This document shows positions 42,900-51,348 of a DNA stretch of 64,000 nt, one piece after another. The translations under genes were made by a program, and so were the position numbers. The notes below the pieces were generated by a model. That model saw only the letters and a program-made list of their open reading frames with translations. It ran no database searches and was not told the origin of the DNA. Each line of letters opens with the position of its first letter. Within the stretch, counting starts at the first letter, position 1. Source of the DNA: Chitinophagaceae bacterium 26-R-25 (GTDB lineage: Bacteria; Bacteroidota; Bacteroidia; Chitinophagales; Chitinophagaceae); the NCBI GenBank assembly GCA_029906195.1, contig JARWSJ010000003.1:620001-684000 (forward strand), written 5' to 3'.

Positions 42900-45836
42900 T
42901 CAATTCATAATCCTGATATTATCCATGCTCTTTTTGAAAGATTTCGGCATGAACATGTTGTTGATTGGGTTGGCGCCAAACTTATTGAAATTGTAAATAA
43001 AGCTTAGCATGAAATAACGCTGCAATACATTCGTGCGGGTATCCTGAATATAGTTTTGCGTAGTGGTCCTGGTAATGCTTTGATTTTGCTTAAGAATATC
43101 CATTACAGAGAGTTTGATCACCCCGTTTTTCTTTTTAAAAAGCTGTTTGCCGATGTTCGCGTTCCACATAGGCACATTCTGGTTGAATCCATCGGAACGA
43201 CCAGTATTCACGAAATAGTCGAAATCGCTGCCCAGCATAATGCCGTGCGGGAATGTGTACGTAACATCAGCCGAGTAGGTTTGCGACCAATAGTTTGAGT
43301 TCAGGTCCTTCTGAACAGAGTAAGACACGTTGTTGTAAGTAACGTTCAGGTTTACCCCAACATCCAGTTTGTCTTTGTAGTTGTAATTGAATCCGGCACC
43401 CTGTGTAACGATCCAGGTATTTAAAATGTTCCTCTCGCTATATAGGAGGCTTATATCGCGGTTGTAAACGAGAATTGATGTGAGGTTGACCATCGCGCCT
43501 TTAAGCTTCTTTACGGGCAAGCCAAACGTAACAAAGCCCATGGTGTTGTACGCACCATCAACGTTCACCGGTTTAATGAGCTGAACGGAATTTGCAATGG
43601 TGTCGATGCTGCTGCTTATTTTGTTGGAAGTATTGCTCACATTCACGCTTACGGCCATGTACTTTGCCGTGGCAAGATTGAACGTGTTGTAAGTGACGTT
43701 CAGATTATTGTTGAACTCCTGCTTCAAATCAGGATTACCGGTGCGTATCTGCAAAGGATTGCTCAGGTCCGGAACATTTTGCAATTGAGAAATAGTTGGC
43801 GCATTTGTCCTGCCACGATAATTTATGCGAAGATTTCTGCCCTTGCCGTAATTGTAGTTAAAACTTGCCGTAGGGAAGAAGTTTACAAAATGCTGCGCGG
43901 TGATAGAATCTTTTTGCGTGTTATACGAATGGCTCTTACTCTGTTGTGTCGCAAATTGTACTCCGCCGCCAACTTGTAAATTGTATTTCTTTTTTTGCAA
44001 ACGGAAATTCGCCCCTGCACGGTTTGCGATATAGCTATTTTCAAAATAGTTTGTCAGCAACGAATTCAGCAAATCATATTCATGCGTCGACGAATCGTAG
44101 TTGTAAGTCTTTTTATCAGAAGTGCTTTGATTGTTGGTATAAGCGTAATTGAGTTCAATGATCTTGTTATTGCCGATAGGTTCGGTGTAAGAACCGCTTA
44201 ACACGTTGTTGTGACCATCCGTTTTTTGAGTGGTTTGCTGGTTCACGTCACGCTTGCCTTTAAAGGTAGAGTCAGGATTGAAGAAAAGATAAGGCGACTG
44301 GTTAAGGCCGTTGCCATCACTGTTATTGATCGAGTTGTTCCAACCGAGGGTCAATGTTCTGCCTGGCTTATTCAGTTTGCGGCGATACAGCAGGTTGTTA
44401 TTTATGTTGTACCCTTCGCGGTCCGTCGAGTTATAGTTTCTGCCGATCAAAGCGAGATAGCCTTCATTGAATTTTGGACTTTGGGAAATAGTGTACAAAC
44501 TATCATCACTATGGCCGCTTGAGTTTTGAATAGTAAAACTTGGCGTGTATAAAATTGAATTCAGTGAGTCGATCTGGTACTCAATTCTAAAGTTGAACCG
44601 GTGATTTTGATTACGGTTTACCGAATTCAAATTGTCGGTTTGATTCGCAACAGAATCATTAGGGAAAAATGATTGTGTATAGGAATGCTGGTCCACCACA
44701 TTGTCTGTGTGAGCGAAGAAATAACTTCCATTCGCTTCTACTTTTTTGCTCCATGTATCGCGATAATTGACGCCGCCGGACCAAGATGTAATGTTTCCAC
44801 CAGTCGCATTTCCAAGCCCGAAAGCACCACCTCCGTTCACTGCAGTTCCTGTTCTTGTAGTCGCTACCATTTGGGAACCGGCTCCGCCAAAACCACCGCC
44901 ACCGCCAAAGCCACCGCCGCCACTGTTGCCTCCCGCAGAAGCAGCCATTCCGCCAAAACCTCCCATTGAGGAGATGACGTCGTTAAGCGAAAAGCCCTGC
45001 TTGTTTACGTTGTTTCCCGCGCCGATAATGGAGATTTGCCTTGGGCCATAGAAACTGTTTGCACTTAGGGACTCATCATATCTGCCATCTGTTCCAATAC
45101 CTGCATTTATTTTTCCAAATAATCCTTTCTTACGGTCCTTCTTTAGTTTGATGTTGATTGTTTTTTGGCGGCTGCCGTCATCAATCTTTGTAAACTTCGC
45201 CTGGTCGCTCATGTCGTCGTACACCTGCACACTTTCCACCATGTCAGCGGTGAGGTTTTTCGTTGCAATTTTTGGATCGCTCCCGAAAAATTCTTTGCCG
45301 TCTACGTACACTTTTTGTATTTGCTCGCCCTGGGCTTTTATGTTGCCATCTTTGTCTACCTGCATGCCCGGCAGTTTTTTAATGAGATCCTCTACAGTAG
45401 CATAAGGTTTTGTTTTGAAGGAAGAGGCATTGAATTCAACAGTATCGTTTTTAATAATGATAGGCGGGCGTTCTACCACTACTTCTTTTAGCAGATCAAC
45501 GCGTTTGGTCATGTACACAAAGCCGAGATCAATCACTTGTTGGGTCGTGGTGATGGAAAACGCTTTCTGGTAAGTGTTGTAACCCTGGAATGAAATGAGC
45601 AGACGATATTTGCCTGCGTGGAGATCGGTTATTTCAAAATTGCCTTTCGCATCAGCAACGGCATAATCTACAGAGGTTGAGTCAAGCGCTGTCAGTACAG
45701 ATACGGTTGCATCTGCCATTGACTGTTTGTAAACGGTGTCAACAATTTTTCCCTTAATGGTTCCTGTTATTCTTTTCTGTGAAAAAGCAGTTGCAGTAAT
45801 AGAGATAAGGAACAACAGGATTAAATATCTTTTCAT
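42900..45836 (-). CDS. TonB-receptor-like outer-membrane beta-barrel protein with glycine-rich insert
   Basis: This 978-residue protein has a signal peptide (KRYLILLFLISITATAFSQ) and a carboxypeptidase-regulatory-like domain (ITGTIKGKIVDTVYKQSMADATVSVL to AGKYRLLISFQGY, about 20-105). A plug-like part (VEDLIKKLPGMQVDKDGNIKAQGEQIQKVYVDGKEFFGSDP) precedes a large outer-membrane barrel. This matches the outer membrane beta-barrel group related to TonB receptors. At about 290-350 a Gly/Ser/Ala-rich stretch (GGFGGMAASAGG, then GGGGFGGGGGFGGAGS) interrupts the barrel start. No SusD partner is present. It converges on the sigma factor operon. The substrate is unknown. Confidence 0.85.
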   Translation of the reverse strand: MKRYLILLFLISITATAFSQKRITGTIKGKIVDTVYKQSMADATVSVLTALDSTSVDYAVADAKGNFEITDLHAGKYRLLISFQGYNTYQKAFSITTTQQVIDLGFVYMTKRVDLLKEVVVERPPIIIKNDTVEFNASSFKTKPYATVEDLIKKLPGMQVDKDGNIKAQGEQIQKVYVDGKEFFGSDPKIATKNLTADMVESVQVYDDMSDQAKFTKIDDGSRQKTINIKLKKDRKKGLFGKINAGIGTDGRYDESLSANSFYGPRQISIIGAGNNVNKQGFSLNDVISSMGGFGGMAASAGGNSGGGGFGGGGGFGGAGSQMVATTRTGTAVNGGGAFGLGNATGGNITSWSGGVNYRDTWSKKVEANGSYFFAHTDNVVDQHSYTQSFFPNDSVANQTDNLNSVNRNQNHRFNFRIEYQIDSLNSILYTPSFTIQNSSGHSDDSLYTISQSPKFNEGYLALIGRNYNSTDREGYNINNNLLYRRKLNKPGRTLTLGWNNSINNSDGNGLNQSPYLFFNPDSTFKGKRDVNQQTTQKTDGHNNVLSGSYTEPIGNNKIIELNYAYTNNQSTSDKKTYNYDSSTHEYDLLNSLLTNYFENSYIANRAGANFRLQKKKYNLQVGGGVQFATQQSKSHSYNTQKDSITAQHFVNFFPTASFNYNYGKGRNLRINYRGRTNAPTISQLQNVPDLSNPLQIRTGNPDLKQEFNNNLNVTYNTFNLATAKYMAVSVNVSNTSNKISSSIDTIANSVQLIKPVNVDGAYNTMGFVTFGLPVKKLKGAMVNLTSILVYNRDISLLYSERNILNTWIVTQGAGFNYNYKDKLDVGVNLNVTYNNVSYSVQKDLNSNYWSQTYSADVTYTFPHGIMLGSDFDYFVNTGRSDGFNQNVPMWNANIGKQLFKKKNGVIKLSVMDILKQNQSITRTTTQNYIQDTRTNVLQRYFMLSFIYNFNKFGANPINNMFMPKSFKKSMDNIRIMN

Positions 45837-46189
45837 AGATGGCTTAAAACTAATGTTTTAAAATTCTATGCAAAGATAATTGGTAAAAGTGGTGGTAAGT
45901 GAGGGTGAGTGGGAGATCAAGATTTTTACCACTTAGTCACTAAGGCCACTAAGTTTCACTAAGAGATTTTTTTAACCACGGAGGATAGGAGTTTTTTTTC
46001 ACAGAGGAAAGGAGGAGTGTAGCACGAATAGTTGGTCTAGTTGGTCACAAAAAAGAGGCAAGGAGAATTTAAAGCTTTCCTTGCCTCTGTCTATTTGCGA
46101 GATATTATTGTTTTCGAGTAAATCTCCATTTCCTCTGTGAAAAAAACTCCGTTTCCTCCGTGGTTAAAAACAACCGCTTTAGCGGTAAA
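45837..46189. other. Gene-free stretch filled by families I and K
   Basis: This 353-bp gap between the outer-membrane barrel gene start and the pgl stop contains one family I arm (45928-45964) and a family K palindrome with a nested hairpin (45967-46170). The first 80 bp should hold the promoter of the barrel protein gene. Confidence 0.6.
45967..46170. repeat. Family K palindrome with a nested hairpin
   Basis: The left arm (45967-46015, AACCACGGAGGATAGGAG and CACAGAGGAAAGGAGG) and the right arm (46129-46170) are inverted copies. Inside, AGAGGCAAGG (46054 on) pairs with CCTTGCCTCT (to 46088). AACCACGGAGG-type repeats are known as dispersed elements in various bacterial genomes. Confidence 0.85.
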
Positions 46190-46909
46190 CTATAGCTGCG
46201 CAGCAGCCGCTTCATCTACAAACCAATGCAATTCTCCATTCGCCGGTTTTATTTCCTGCGATGGGTACATATCTGGATTGTAAGCGCCTTGTAAAACTTC
46301 TTTCAAAGCATGTGCTTTGTTTGCTCCCGTAGTCAGGAACGCAACCTTTGCTGCTTTATTTGTAATCGATTTTGTAATGGTAATGCGGAACATATCCTGT
46401 GCTTTCAGGAAAAATGCTACGCACCACTTTTCTATTTCGTGGACAACAGGTGTTCCCGGAAACAGAGACAGTGTATGTCCGTCATCGCCCATTCCCAGCA
46501 ACACAAGATCGAAGCTGGTTTGTGTGTTGTCGAAATAGCGATGCAAGATTGTTTCATATTCTGCAGCAGATTCTTCCGGTGAAATATCTGTGCGCATCAC
46601 ATGAATTTGATCTGCAGGAACAGATACATGATCAAGCAAAGTGTCATATGCCATCTTTGCATTGTTGCGGCTGTCTTCAAATGGGACTGCTCTTTCATCT
46701 CCCCAGAAAATATGCAACTTGCTCCAGTCGATTTTTTCTTTGTATGGCGATGCCGCAAGAATAGTGTGCAGTTTATAAGGGGTAGAACCTCCTGATAAAG
46801 CAATGGTAAATCTGTCTTGCTTCTTTAACGTATCAACTATATAATCTGTGATCCATGCCGCTGCTGCATTGCTGAGCGCGTCGGCGTTTTGGAACTTGTG
46901 TAAGTGCAT
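46190..46909 (-). CDS. pgl: 6-phosphogluconolactonase
   Basis: This 239-residue protein hydrolyses 6-phosphogluconolactone in the oxidative pentose phosphate pathway. It has the NagB-like fold motifs of the DevB/SOL family: RFTIALSGGSTPYKLHTIL, IDWSKLHIFWGDERAVPFEDSRNNAKMA, FDLVLLGMGDDGHTLSLFPGT, and late AKVAFLTTGANKAHALKEVLQG. It is the third gene of gnd-zwf-pgl, all on the minus strand, which supports the assignment. A family L palindrome separates it from zwf. Confidence 0.95.
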   Translation of the reverse strand: MHLHKFQNADALSNAAAAWITDYIVDTLKKQDRFTIALSGGSTPYKLHTILAASPYKEKIDWSKLHIFWGDERAVPFEDSRNNAKMAYDTLLDHVSVPADQIHVMRTDISPEESAAEYETILHRYFDNTQTSFDLVLLGMGDDGHTLSLFPGTPVVHEIEKWCVAFFLKAQDMFRITITKSITNKAAKVAFLTTGANKAHALKEVLQGAYNPDMYPSQEIKPANGELHWFVDEAAAAQL

Positions 46910-46912
46910 AAC

Positions 46913-47019
46913 AGGAATTAGGAATTTGAAATTAGGAATTAGAAAAGTGCAAGAGTTAGGAATTACAGATTAGCTGAGGTTGCCCAAACTAATTTCTAAT
47001 TCCTAACTCCTAATTCCTA
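46913..47019. repeat. Family L palindromic repeat between zwf and pgl
   Basis: The left arm at 46913-46942 (heptamers AGGAATT, TGAAATT) and right arm at 46989-47019 are inverted copies. The right arm overlaps the zwf stop codon at 47017-47019. It can form a long AT-rich hairpin in the operon mRNA. Confidence 0.88.
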
Positions 47020-48537
47020 CTCCTTGTGTGGAGCTGGCAATGTCACCCAATTTCTTCCGTCGCGGGCGATCAGTGCTTCTGCATCTTCAGGTCCCCATGA
47101 ACCCGGAGCGTAGTTAGGGAAGTCAACGGGTTGTCTTGCAGCCCATGTATCCTGAATAGGTTTGATAATTTCCCATGAAGCCTGCACCTGGTCTGAACGC
47201 ATGAATAAAGTGGCATTGCCTTCCATTACATCCAGCAACAATGTTTCATAAGCTTCGGGTTCGTGCTCTTCGTATGCATCGTTGTAGTTGAAGATCATGT
47301 CAACAGGTTTCAACGTCATATCCTGGCCGGGACGTTTTGCCTGGAAACGCAGACGGATATCCATGTCCGGAGCGATGCTAATCGTAAGACGGTTTGGTCT
47401 CCACGTGTCAGCCGCTTCTGCCGGGAACGCATAGTTAGGAGCAGGACGGAACTGAACAGTAACCATCGTTGTTTTTTCGTGCATGCGTTTACCCGTACGC
47501 ACATAGAACGGAACACCCTGCCAACGCCAGTTATCAATATAAAATTTAACCGCCGCAAAAGTGTCAGTTTGAGAATTCGGGTCCACGCTTTTTTCCTGCG
47601 GATAGCCAGGAACTTTATCGCCCTGCATCCAGCCGTCGGCGTATTGTCCGCGAACAGCATAGCGGTGAACGTCTTCTGTGTTTATTTTTCTGATGGCATT
47701 CAAAACGTCCACTTTTTTATTGCGGATCTCATCTGCTTCAAAGCTTACAGGAGCTTCCATTGCCACCATGCAAAGTATTTGCAGGATGTGGTTTTGCACC
47801 ATGTCTCTCAATGCACCAGCTCTTTCATAGTAATCTCCACGACCCTCAACGCCTACTGTTTCAGAAGCGGTGATCTGTACGTGATCGATATAGTTTCTGT
47901 TCCAGATTGGCTCGAACAATGCATTCGCAAAACGCATCGCCAGGATGTTCTGAACAGTTTCTTTGCCTAGATAGTGGTCAATGCGGTAGATCTGTTTTTC
48001 GTCGAACATGCTTGCGAGCAACTTGTTCAATTCAAGCGCACTTTCAAGGTCGTGACCAAATGGTTTTTCTACCACCACTCTTGTGCATTTTGTATCAGCA
48101 CAGATATTTAGTGGTCCCAGTTTGCTCACGATGCCCGGCACCAATTGCGGCGCCACGGCGAGATAGAAAATTACATTCGGGTGCTCACCGAATTCTTTTT
48201 CTTTTTGTTTTACGATCTCCGCGATTTTCTGATACTCCGCATCTTGCTCAGCATCCATTTGCAGATAGCTAACATATTGAGAGAAATCCTGCCATTTACC
48301 GGCACCGGTTTCCCCTTCTTTTCTTCTACTGAATTGCTGAACACCGTTCAATAAATGTTTGCGGTAATCCTCGTTGTTATAAGGACGACGACCAATACCT
48401 ACGATCGAAAATTTTGCAGGCATCCATTCGTCAATAAAAAGATTGTATAAAGCAGGTGATAATTTTCTGAAATTTAAGTCGCCACTTCCTCCGAATATGA
48501 ATATGAGTGAAGATGCCGGACGTTTATGATTTTGCAT
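47017..48537 (-). CDS. zwf: Glucose-6-phosphate 1-dehydrogenase
   Basis: This 506-residue protein oxidises glucose 6-phosphate with NADP, the first step of the oxidative pentose phosphate pathway. The nucleotide-binding start is LIFIFGGSGDLNFRKLSPALYNL (G-G-S/T-G-D-L). The catalytic motif RIDHYLGKETVQNILAMRFAN (D-H-Y-L-G-K-E) and the substrate region VEGRGDYYERAGALRDMVQNH are intact. Length is typical. It is the middle gene of gnd-zwf-pgl. Confidence 0.97.
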   Translation of the reverse strand: MQNHKRPASSLIFIFGGSGDLNFRKLSPALYNLFIDEWMPAKFSIVGIGRRPYNNEDYRKHLLNGVQQFSRRKEGETGAGKWQDFSQYVSYLQMDAEQDAEYQKIAEIVKQKEKEFGEHPNVIFYLAVAPQLVPGIVSKLGPLNICADTKCTRVVVEKPFGHDLESALELNKLLASMFDEKQIYRIDHYLGKETVQNILAMRFANALFEPIWNRNYIDHVQITASETVGVEGRGDYYERAGALRDMVQNHILQILCMVAMEAPVSFEADEIRNKKVDVLNAIRKINTEDVHRYAVRGQYADGWMQGDKVPGYPQEKSVDPNSQTDTFAAVKFYIDNWRWQGVPFYVRTGKRMHEKTTMVTVQFRPAPNYAFPAEAADTWRPNRLTISIAPDMDIRLRFQAKRPGQDMTLKPVDMIFNYNDAYEEHEPEAYETLLLDVMEGNATLFMRSDQVQASWEIIKPIQDTWAARQPVDFPNYAPGSWGPEDAEALIARDGRNWVTLPAPHKE

Positions 48538-48565
48538 AATGGTTTTTGTTCTTGGTTAATAACTG

Positions 48566-48649
48566 AAGTCAAAAGTTAAAATTCAAAAGTCAAAATCTGA
48601 AAGCCGCAACAGAGGCTCTTTTTACTTTTTATTTTTGCCTTTTTACTTA
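48566..48649. repeat. Family M palindromic repeat between gnd and zwf
   Basis: The left arm (48566-48603, heptamers AAGTCAA, AAGTTAA, AATTCAA) and right arm (48618-48649) are inverted, imperfect copies with a 14-nt spacer. The right arm includes the gnd stop codon (TAA at 48647-48649). Confidence 0.85.
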
Positions 48650-50059
48650 CTTGCCCCATTCAGTATGGAATTTACCCGGCTCATCTACACGCTCGTATGT
48701 ATGTGCGCCAAAGTAGTCGCGTTGTGCCTGCAACAGGTTTGTTGGTAATCTGTCTGAAGTGTAAGCATCAATGTAGCTCAATACTGTCATCAAACCACTT
48801 GCTGCGTAACCATTCAAGGCTGCTTTAGAAACAACATTGCGAAGGTTCGCGAGTTTGCCTGTAAGCAAATCTGCGATTTCTTTATCCAGTAAAATGTTTG
48901 AAATTTTTTCGTTGCGGCTGTAAACGCTTGCAAACACTTCCAACAAAGATGAACGGATGATACAGCCACCGCGCCATACACGCACCACTTCTTTCATTGG
49001 AATTTCCATTTTCCATTCAGTAGAAGCTTTGGTCAGCAATTCCAGACCCTGTGCATAACTGATCAACATGCCGATGAACATTGCATCATGCAGTTGTTTA
49101 ATGAATTCTTCTTTTTCAGGGAAAGCTTTTTCAGAAGGTTTGTACAAAGCAGATGCTTGTACACGTTCTTCTTTCAAAGCGGAAATGTTGCGCATGGTTA
49201 CCGCCATATCGATAGATGGGATCGGAACACCAATTTCCATTGCATCTTGCGATGTCCATTTACCGGTACCTTTTGCACCTGCTTTATCGAGGATCATGTC
49301 AACCAATCGATTGTTGGTCTTATCATCTTTTTGCAGGAAAATATCGGCAGTAATTTCTATGAGGAATGACTGCAAATCACCGGCGTTCCAGTCAGCGAAC
49401 ACTTTGTGCATTTCGTCATTTGTAAGGCCAAGGCCTTTGTGCAGCATTTCATAAATTTCAGTGGTCAGCTGCATGATGGAGTACTCGATGCCGTTGTGCA
49501 CCATCTTCACATAGTGGCCGGCAGCGTCTCTACCGAGGTGGGCCACGCAAGGAACACCATTTACCTTAGCCGCAACAGCTTCCAGCATAGGTTTTACAAC
49601 TGGATAAGCTACAGGATCGCCACCCGGCATGATGCTTGGGCCGGTTCTTGCACCTTGCTCACCACCCGAAACGCCCATTCCGATGAAATGGATCTTTTTA
49701 TCTTCCAGGTATTTTACGCGACGAAGCGTGTCAGTATAATGAGAATTACCCCCGTCAATAATAATGTCACCCGGCTGAACAAGCGGTAAAAGATCTTCAA
49801 TAACGTCATCTACAGGTTTGCCGGCGGGAACCAGCATCATGATCTTTCGCGGAATTTCCAGTAAATCGATCATTTCCTTTAGCGTACCAACGCCCTTCAC
49901 AGTTGTGCCCGGGGTGGCCGAAGATTCCAATGCAGATGTTTTTTGACTGTCTTTATCAAAGCCTATCACTTTGAACTTGTTGTCTGCCATATTGAGCAGG
50001 AAATTTCTGCCCATTACACCCAGACCAATCATGCCGAAGTTAAATTGAGGAGTACTCAT
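48647..50059 (-). CDS. gnd: 6-phosphogluconate dehydrogenase, decarboxylating
   Basis: This 470-residue protein converts 6-phosphogluconate to ribulose 5-phosphate and CO2 with NADP. The N-terminal FGMIGLGVMGRNFLLNMADNKFKVIGFDKD is the Rossmann motif. Substrate and catalytic stretches are IIIDGGNSHYTDTLRR, GMGVSGGEQGARTGPSIMPGG and HYVKMVHNGIEYSIMQL, with the K-M-V-H-N-G-I-E-Y signature. Length fits the long homodimeric form. It is the promoter-proximal gene of gnd-zwf-pgl. Confidence 0.97.
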   Translation of the reverse strand: MSTPQFNFGMIGLGVMGRNFLLNMADNKFKVIGFDKDSQKTSALESSATPGTTVKGVGTLKEMIDLLEIPRKIMMLVPAGKPVDDVIEDLLPLVQPGDIIIDGGNSHYTDTLRRVKYLEDKKIHFIGMGVSGGEQGARTGPSIMPGGDPVAYPVVKPMLEAVAAKVNGVPCVAHLGRDAAGHYVKMVHNGIEYSIMQLTTEIYEMLHKGLGLTNDEMHKVFADWNAGDLQSFLIEITADIFLQKDDKTNNRLVDMILDKAGAKGTGKWTSQDAMEIGVPIPSIDMAVTMRNISALKEERVQASALYKPSEKAFPEKEEFIKQLHDAMFIGMLISYAQGLELLTKASTEWKMEIPMKEVVRVWRGGCIIRSSLLEVFASVYSRNEKISNILLDKEIADLLTGKLANLRNVVSKAALNGYAASGLMTVLSYIDAYTSDRLPTNLLQAQRDYFGAHTYERVDEPGKFHTEWGK

Positions 50060-50300
50060 GGTTTGTTTTATAAGTGTGTAAGAGTTTGCAATTTAAGCAA
50101 TTTGAGAAAGTGGAAAGTAGAAAATGTTGCGCTGATCATGGTTTTTGAAACGAGAGATCAACAATGAAGAAACGTATAAGGTCCATGGAAAGCCTTTGCT
50201 GGCGGGAATTTCCTGACAGTATAAGAGGTTTCGCAATCGTTTACGTGAATGATGGTGTGTGGCTATTTGCTTAAAGTGTACGTAAAAACAAACGACTGTT

Positions 50301-50392
50301 GCTTGTCATCCCGAGAAACGAGGGGATCTGGGTGATACACAAACAACATGATTAAGCAAGACTAAGATCCCTCGTTCCTCGGGATGACAAGC
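50301..50392. repeat. Family F palindromic repeat, copy 2
   Basis: The left arm (50301-50329, GCTTGTCATCCCGAGAAACG onward) and right arm (50365-50392, ending TCGGGATGACAAGC) are inverted copies with a 35-nt spacer. The outer bases match copy 1 at 27759-27856; the inner stem bases differ between the copies. Confidence 0.88.
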
Positions 50393-50537
50393 GGTCTTCC
50401 TGCCGATTGTAAGCGGCAACTATTGACTTACGTTTAGCAAATACCCTTATCGGAAAGGGCTCAAAATCAACCCATTCGCGTTTCGCCAATCGCCCTTCAC
50501 GAACCTTTTGCCGTTCCGAAGCGTTGTAAATGAGAAT

Positions 50538-50601
50538 GGTAACATTTTTTTAATATTTGACGTCATATTCAATGTCAATTCTATATTAAGAAATTGTTAC
50601 C
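50538..50601. promoter_or_regulatory. Inverted repeat upstream of the PhoU-like/phosphate transporter operon
   Basis: GGTAACATTTTTTTAATAT (50538-50556) and ATATTAAGAAATTGTTACC (50583-50601) pair with 16 of 19 matches. Between them TTGAC and GTCAA flank two GTCA motifs spaced 12 bp apart. It ends 36 bp before the -7 element at 50637, a position suited to a regulator site. Any tie to phosphate control is a guess. Confidence 0.5.
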
Positions 50602-50636
50602 AACTGAATTTGTGAGTATAGCCTGATCAATAACTT

Positions 50637-50644
50637 TATTTTTG
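50637..50644 (+). promoter_or_regulatory. -7 element (TATTTTTG) for the DUF47-pit operon
   Basis: TATTTTTG fits TAnnTTTG and lies 14 bp before the ATG. A TTTG at 50609-50612 is 24 bp upstream, slightly longer spacing than the usual 19-21. Confidence 0.5.
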
Positions 50645-50658
50645 CGCAAATTTTATAT

Positions 50659-51306
50659 ATGGGCCTCAACTCAGTAATGAAAATTTTTATGCCGAAGGAC
50701 AAAGTATTTTACTCTTTGTTCGAAGAAGTGGCAGTGACCGTAGCCCAAATGGGAAAGTTGTTAAAGACGATCGTAGCCGAGCCGGATTTTGACAAAAGGG
50801 CCGCTTATATTTCCCGTATGGAAGACATGGAGCACATCAATGATGACTTCACGCACAAAATTTTCACCGAACTCGGAAGAAACTTTATCACTCCGTTTGA
50901 CAGGGAAGATATCCACTATCTTGCCAGCTCACTGGATGATATTGCTGACTATATTTTCTCCGCAGCTAAAAAGATCAATTTTTACAAAGTAAATCCTAAC
51001 GATCCCGGCATTCAAAAAATGGCCGACCTGATCGACCAGGGTGCAGAGCACATTAAAAATGCTGTACACGAACTGCGTGACATGAAAAACATGCGCCAGA
51101 TCACTGATGCACTTGTAAAAGTAAATAGCATCGAAAACCAGGCTGATGACATCTACGACTTAAGCATCGATCGCCTTTTCGAAACAGAACCAGACGCGAA
51201 AGAGGTTATTAAGAAAAGAGAAATTTACCAGGTATTGGAAACAGTAACTGATAAATGCGAAGACGCTGCAAACGTTATCGAATCAATCATTATTAAATAC
51301 GCTTAA
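50659..51306 (+). CDS. DUF47 family PhoU-like protein
   Basis: This 215-residue all-helical protein is of the DUF47/PhoU-like family: KDKVFYSLFEEVAVTVAQMGKLL, INDDFTHKIFTELGRNFITPFDREDIHYLASSLDDIADYIFSAAKKI, and VNSIENQADDIYDLSIDRLFE. The D-R-E-D-I and E-N-x-A-D-D motifs are the metal-binding signatures of PhoU-type bundles. These proteins commonly precede low-affinity phosphate transporters and probably regulate them. The transporter gene follows after 42 bp. Confidence 0.93.
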   Translation: MGLNSVMKIFMPKDKVFYSLFEEVAVTVAQMGKLLKTIVAEPDFDKRAAYISRMEDMEHINDDFTHKIFTELGRNFITPFDREDIHYLASSLDDIADYIFSAAKKINFYKVNPNDPGIQKMADLIDQGAEHIKNAVHELRDMKNMRQITDALVKVNSIENQADDIYDLSIDRLFETEPDAKEVIKKREIYQVLETVTDKCEDAANVIESIIIKYA

Positions 51307-51348
51307 TCCCGATTGAAGTTTTCGAACTTCTAATTTTAAGTTTGACCC

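Larger units (their letters stand above)
50060..50658. other. Long divergent intergenic region (gnd / phosphate operon)
   Basis: No convincing gene was seen in these 599 bp. They contain a family F palindrome (50301-50392). Outer arms near 50262-50284 and about 50424-50444 carry ATTTGCTTAAAGTGTACGT and ACTTACGTTTAGCAAAT. An inverted repeat lies at 50538-50601 and a -7 element at 50637. Confidence 0.55.

Noticed and set aside
44211-44522. Frames antisense to the large outer-membrane barrel gene
   Set aside because: Several such frames occur as shadows of a long coding gene; none has a domain or start context.
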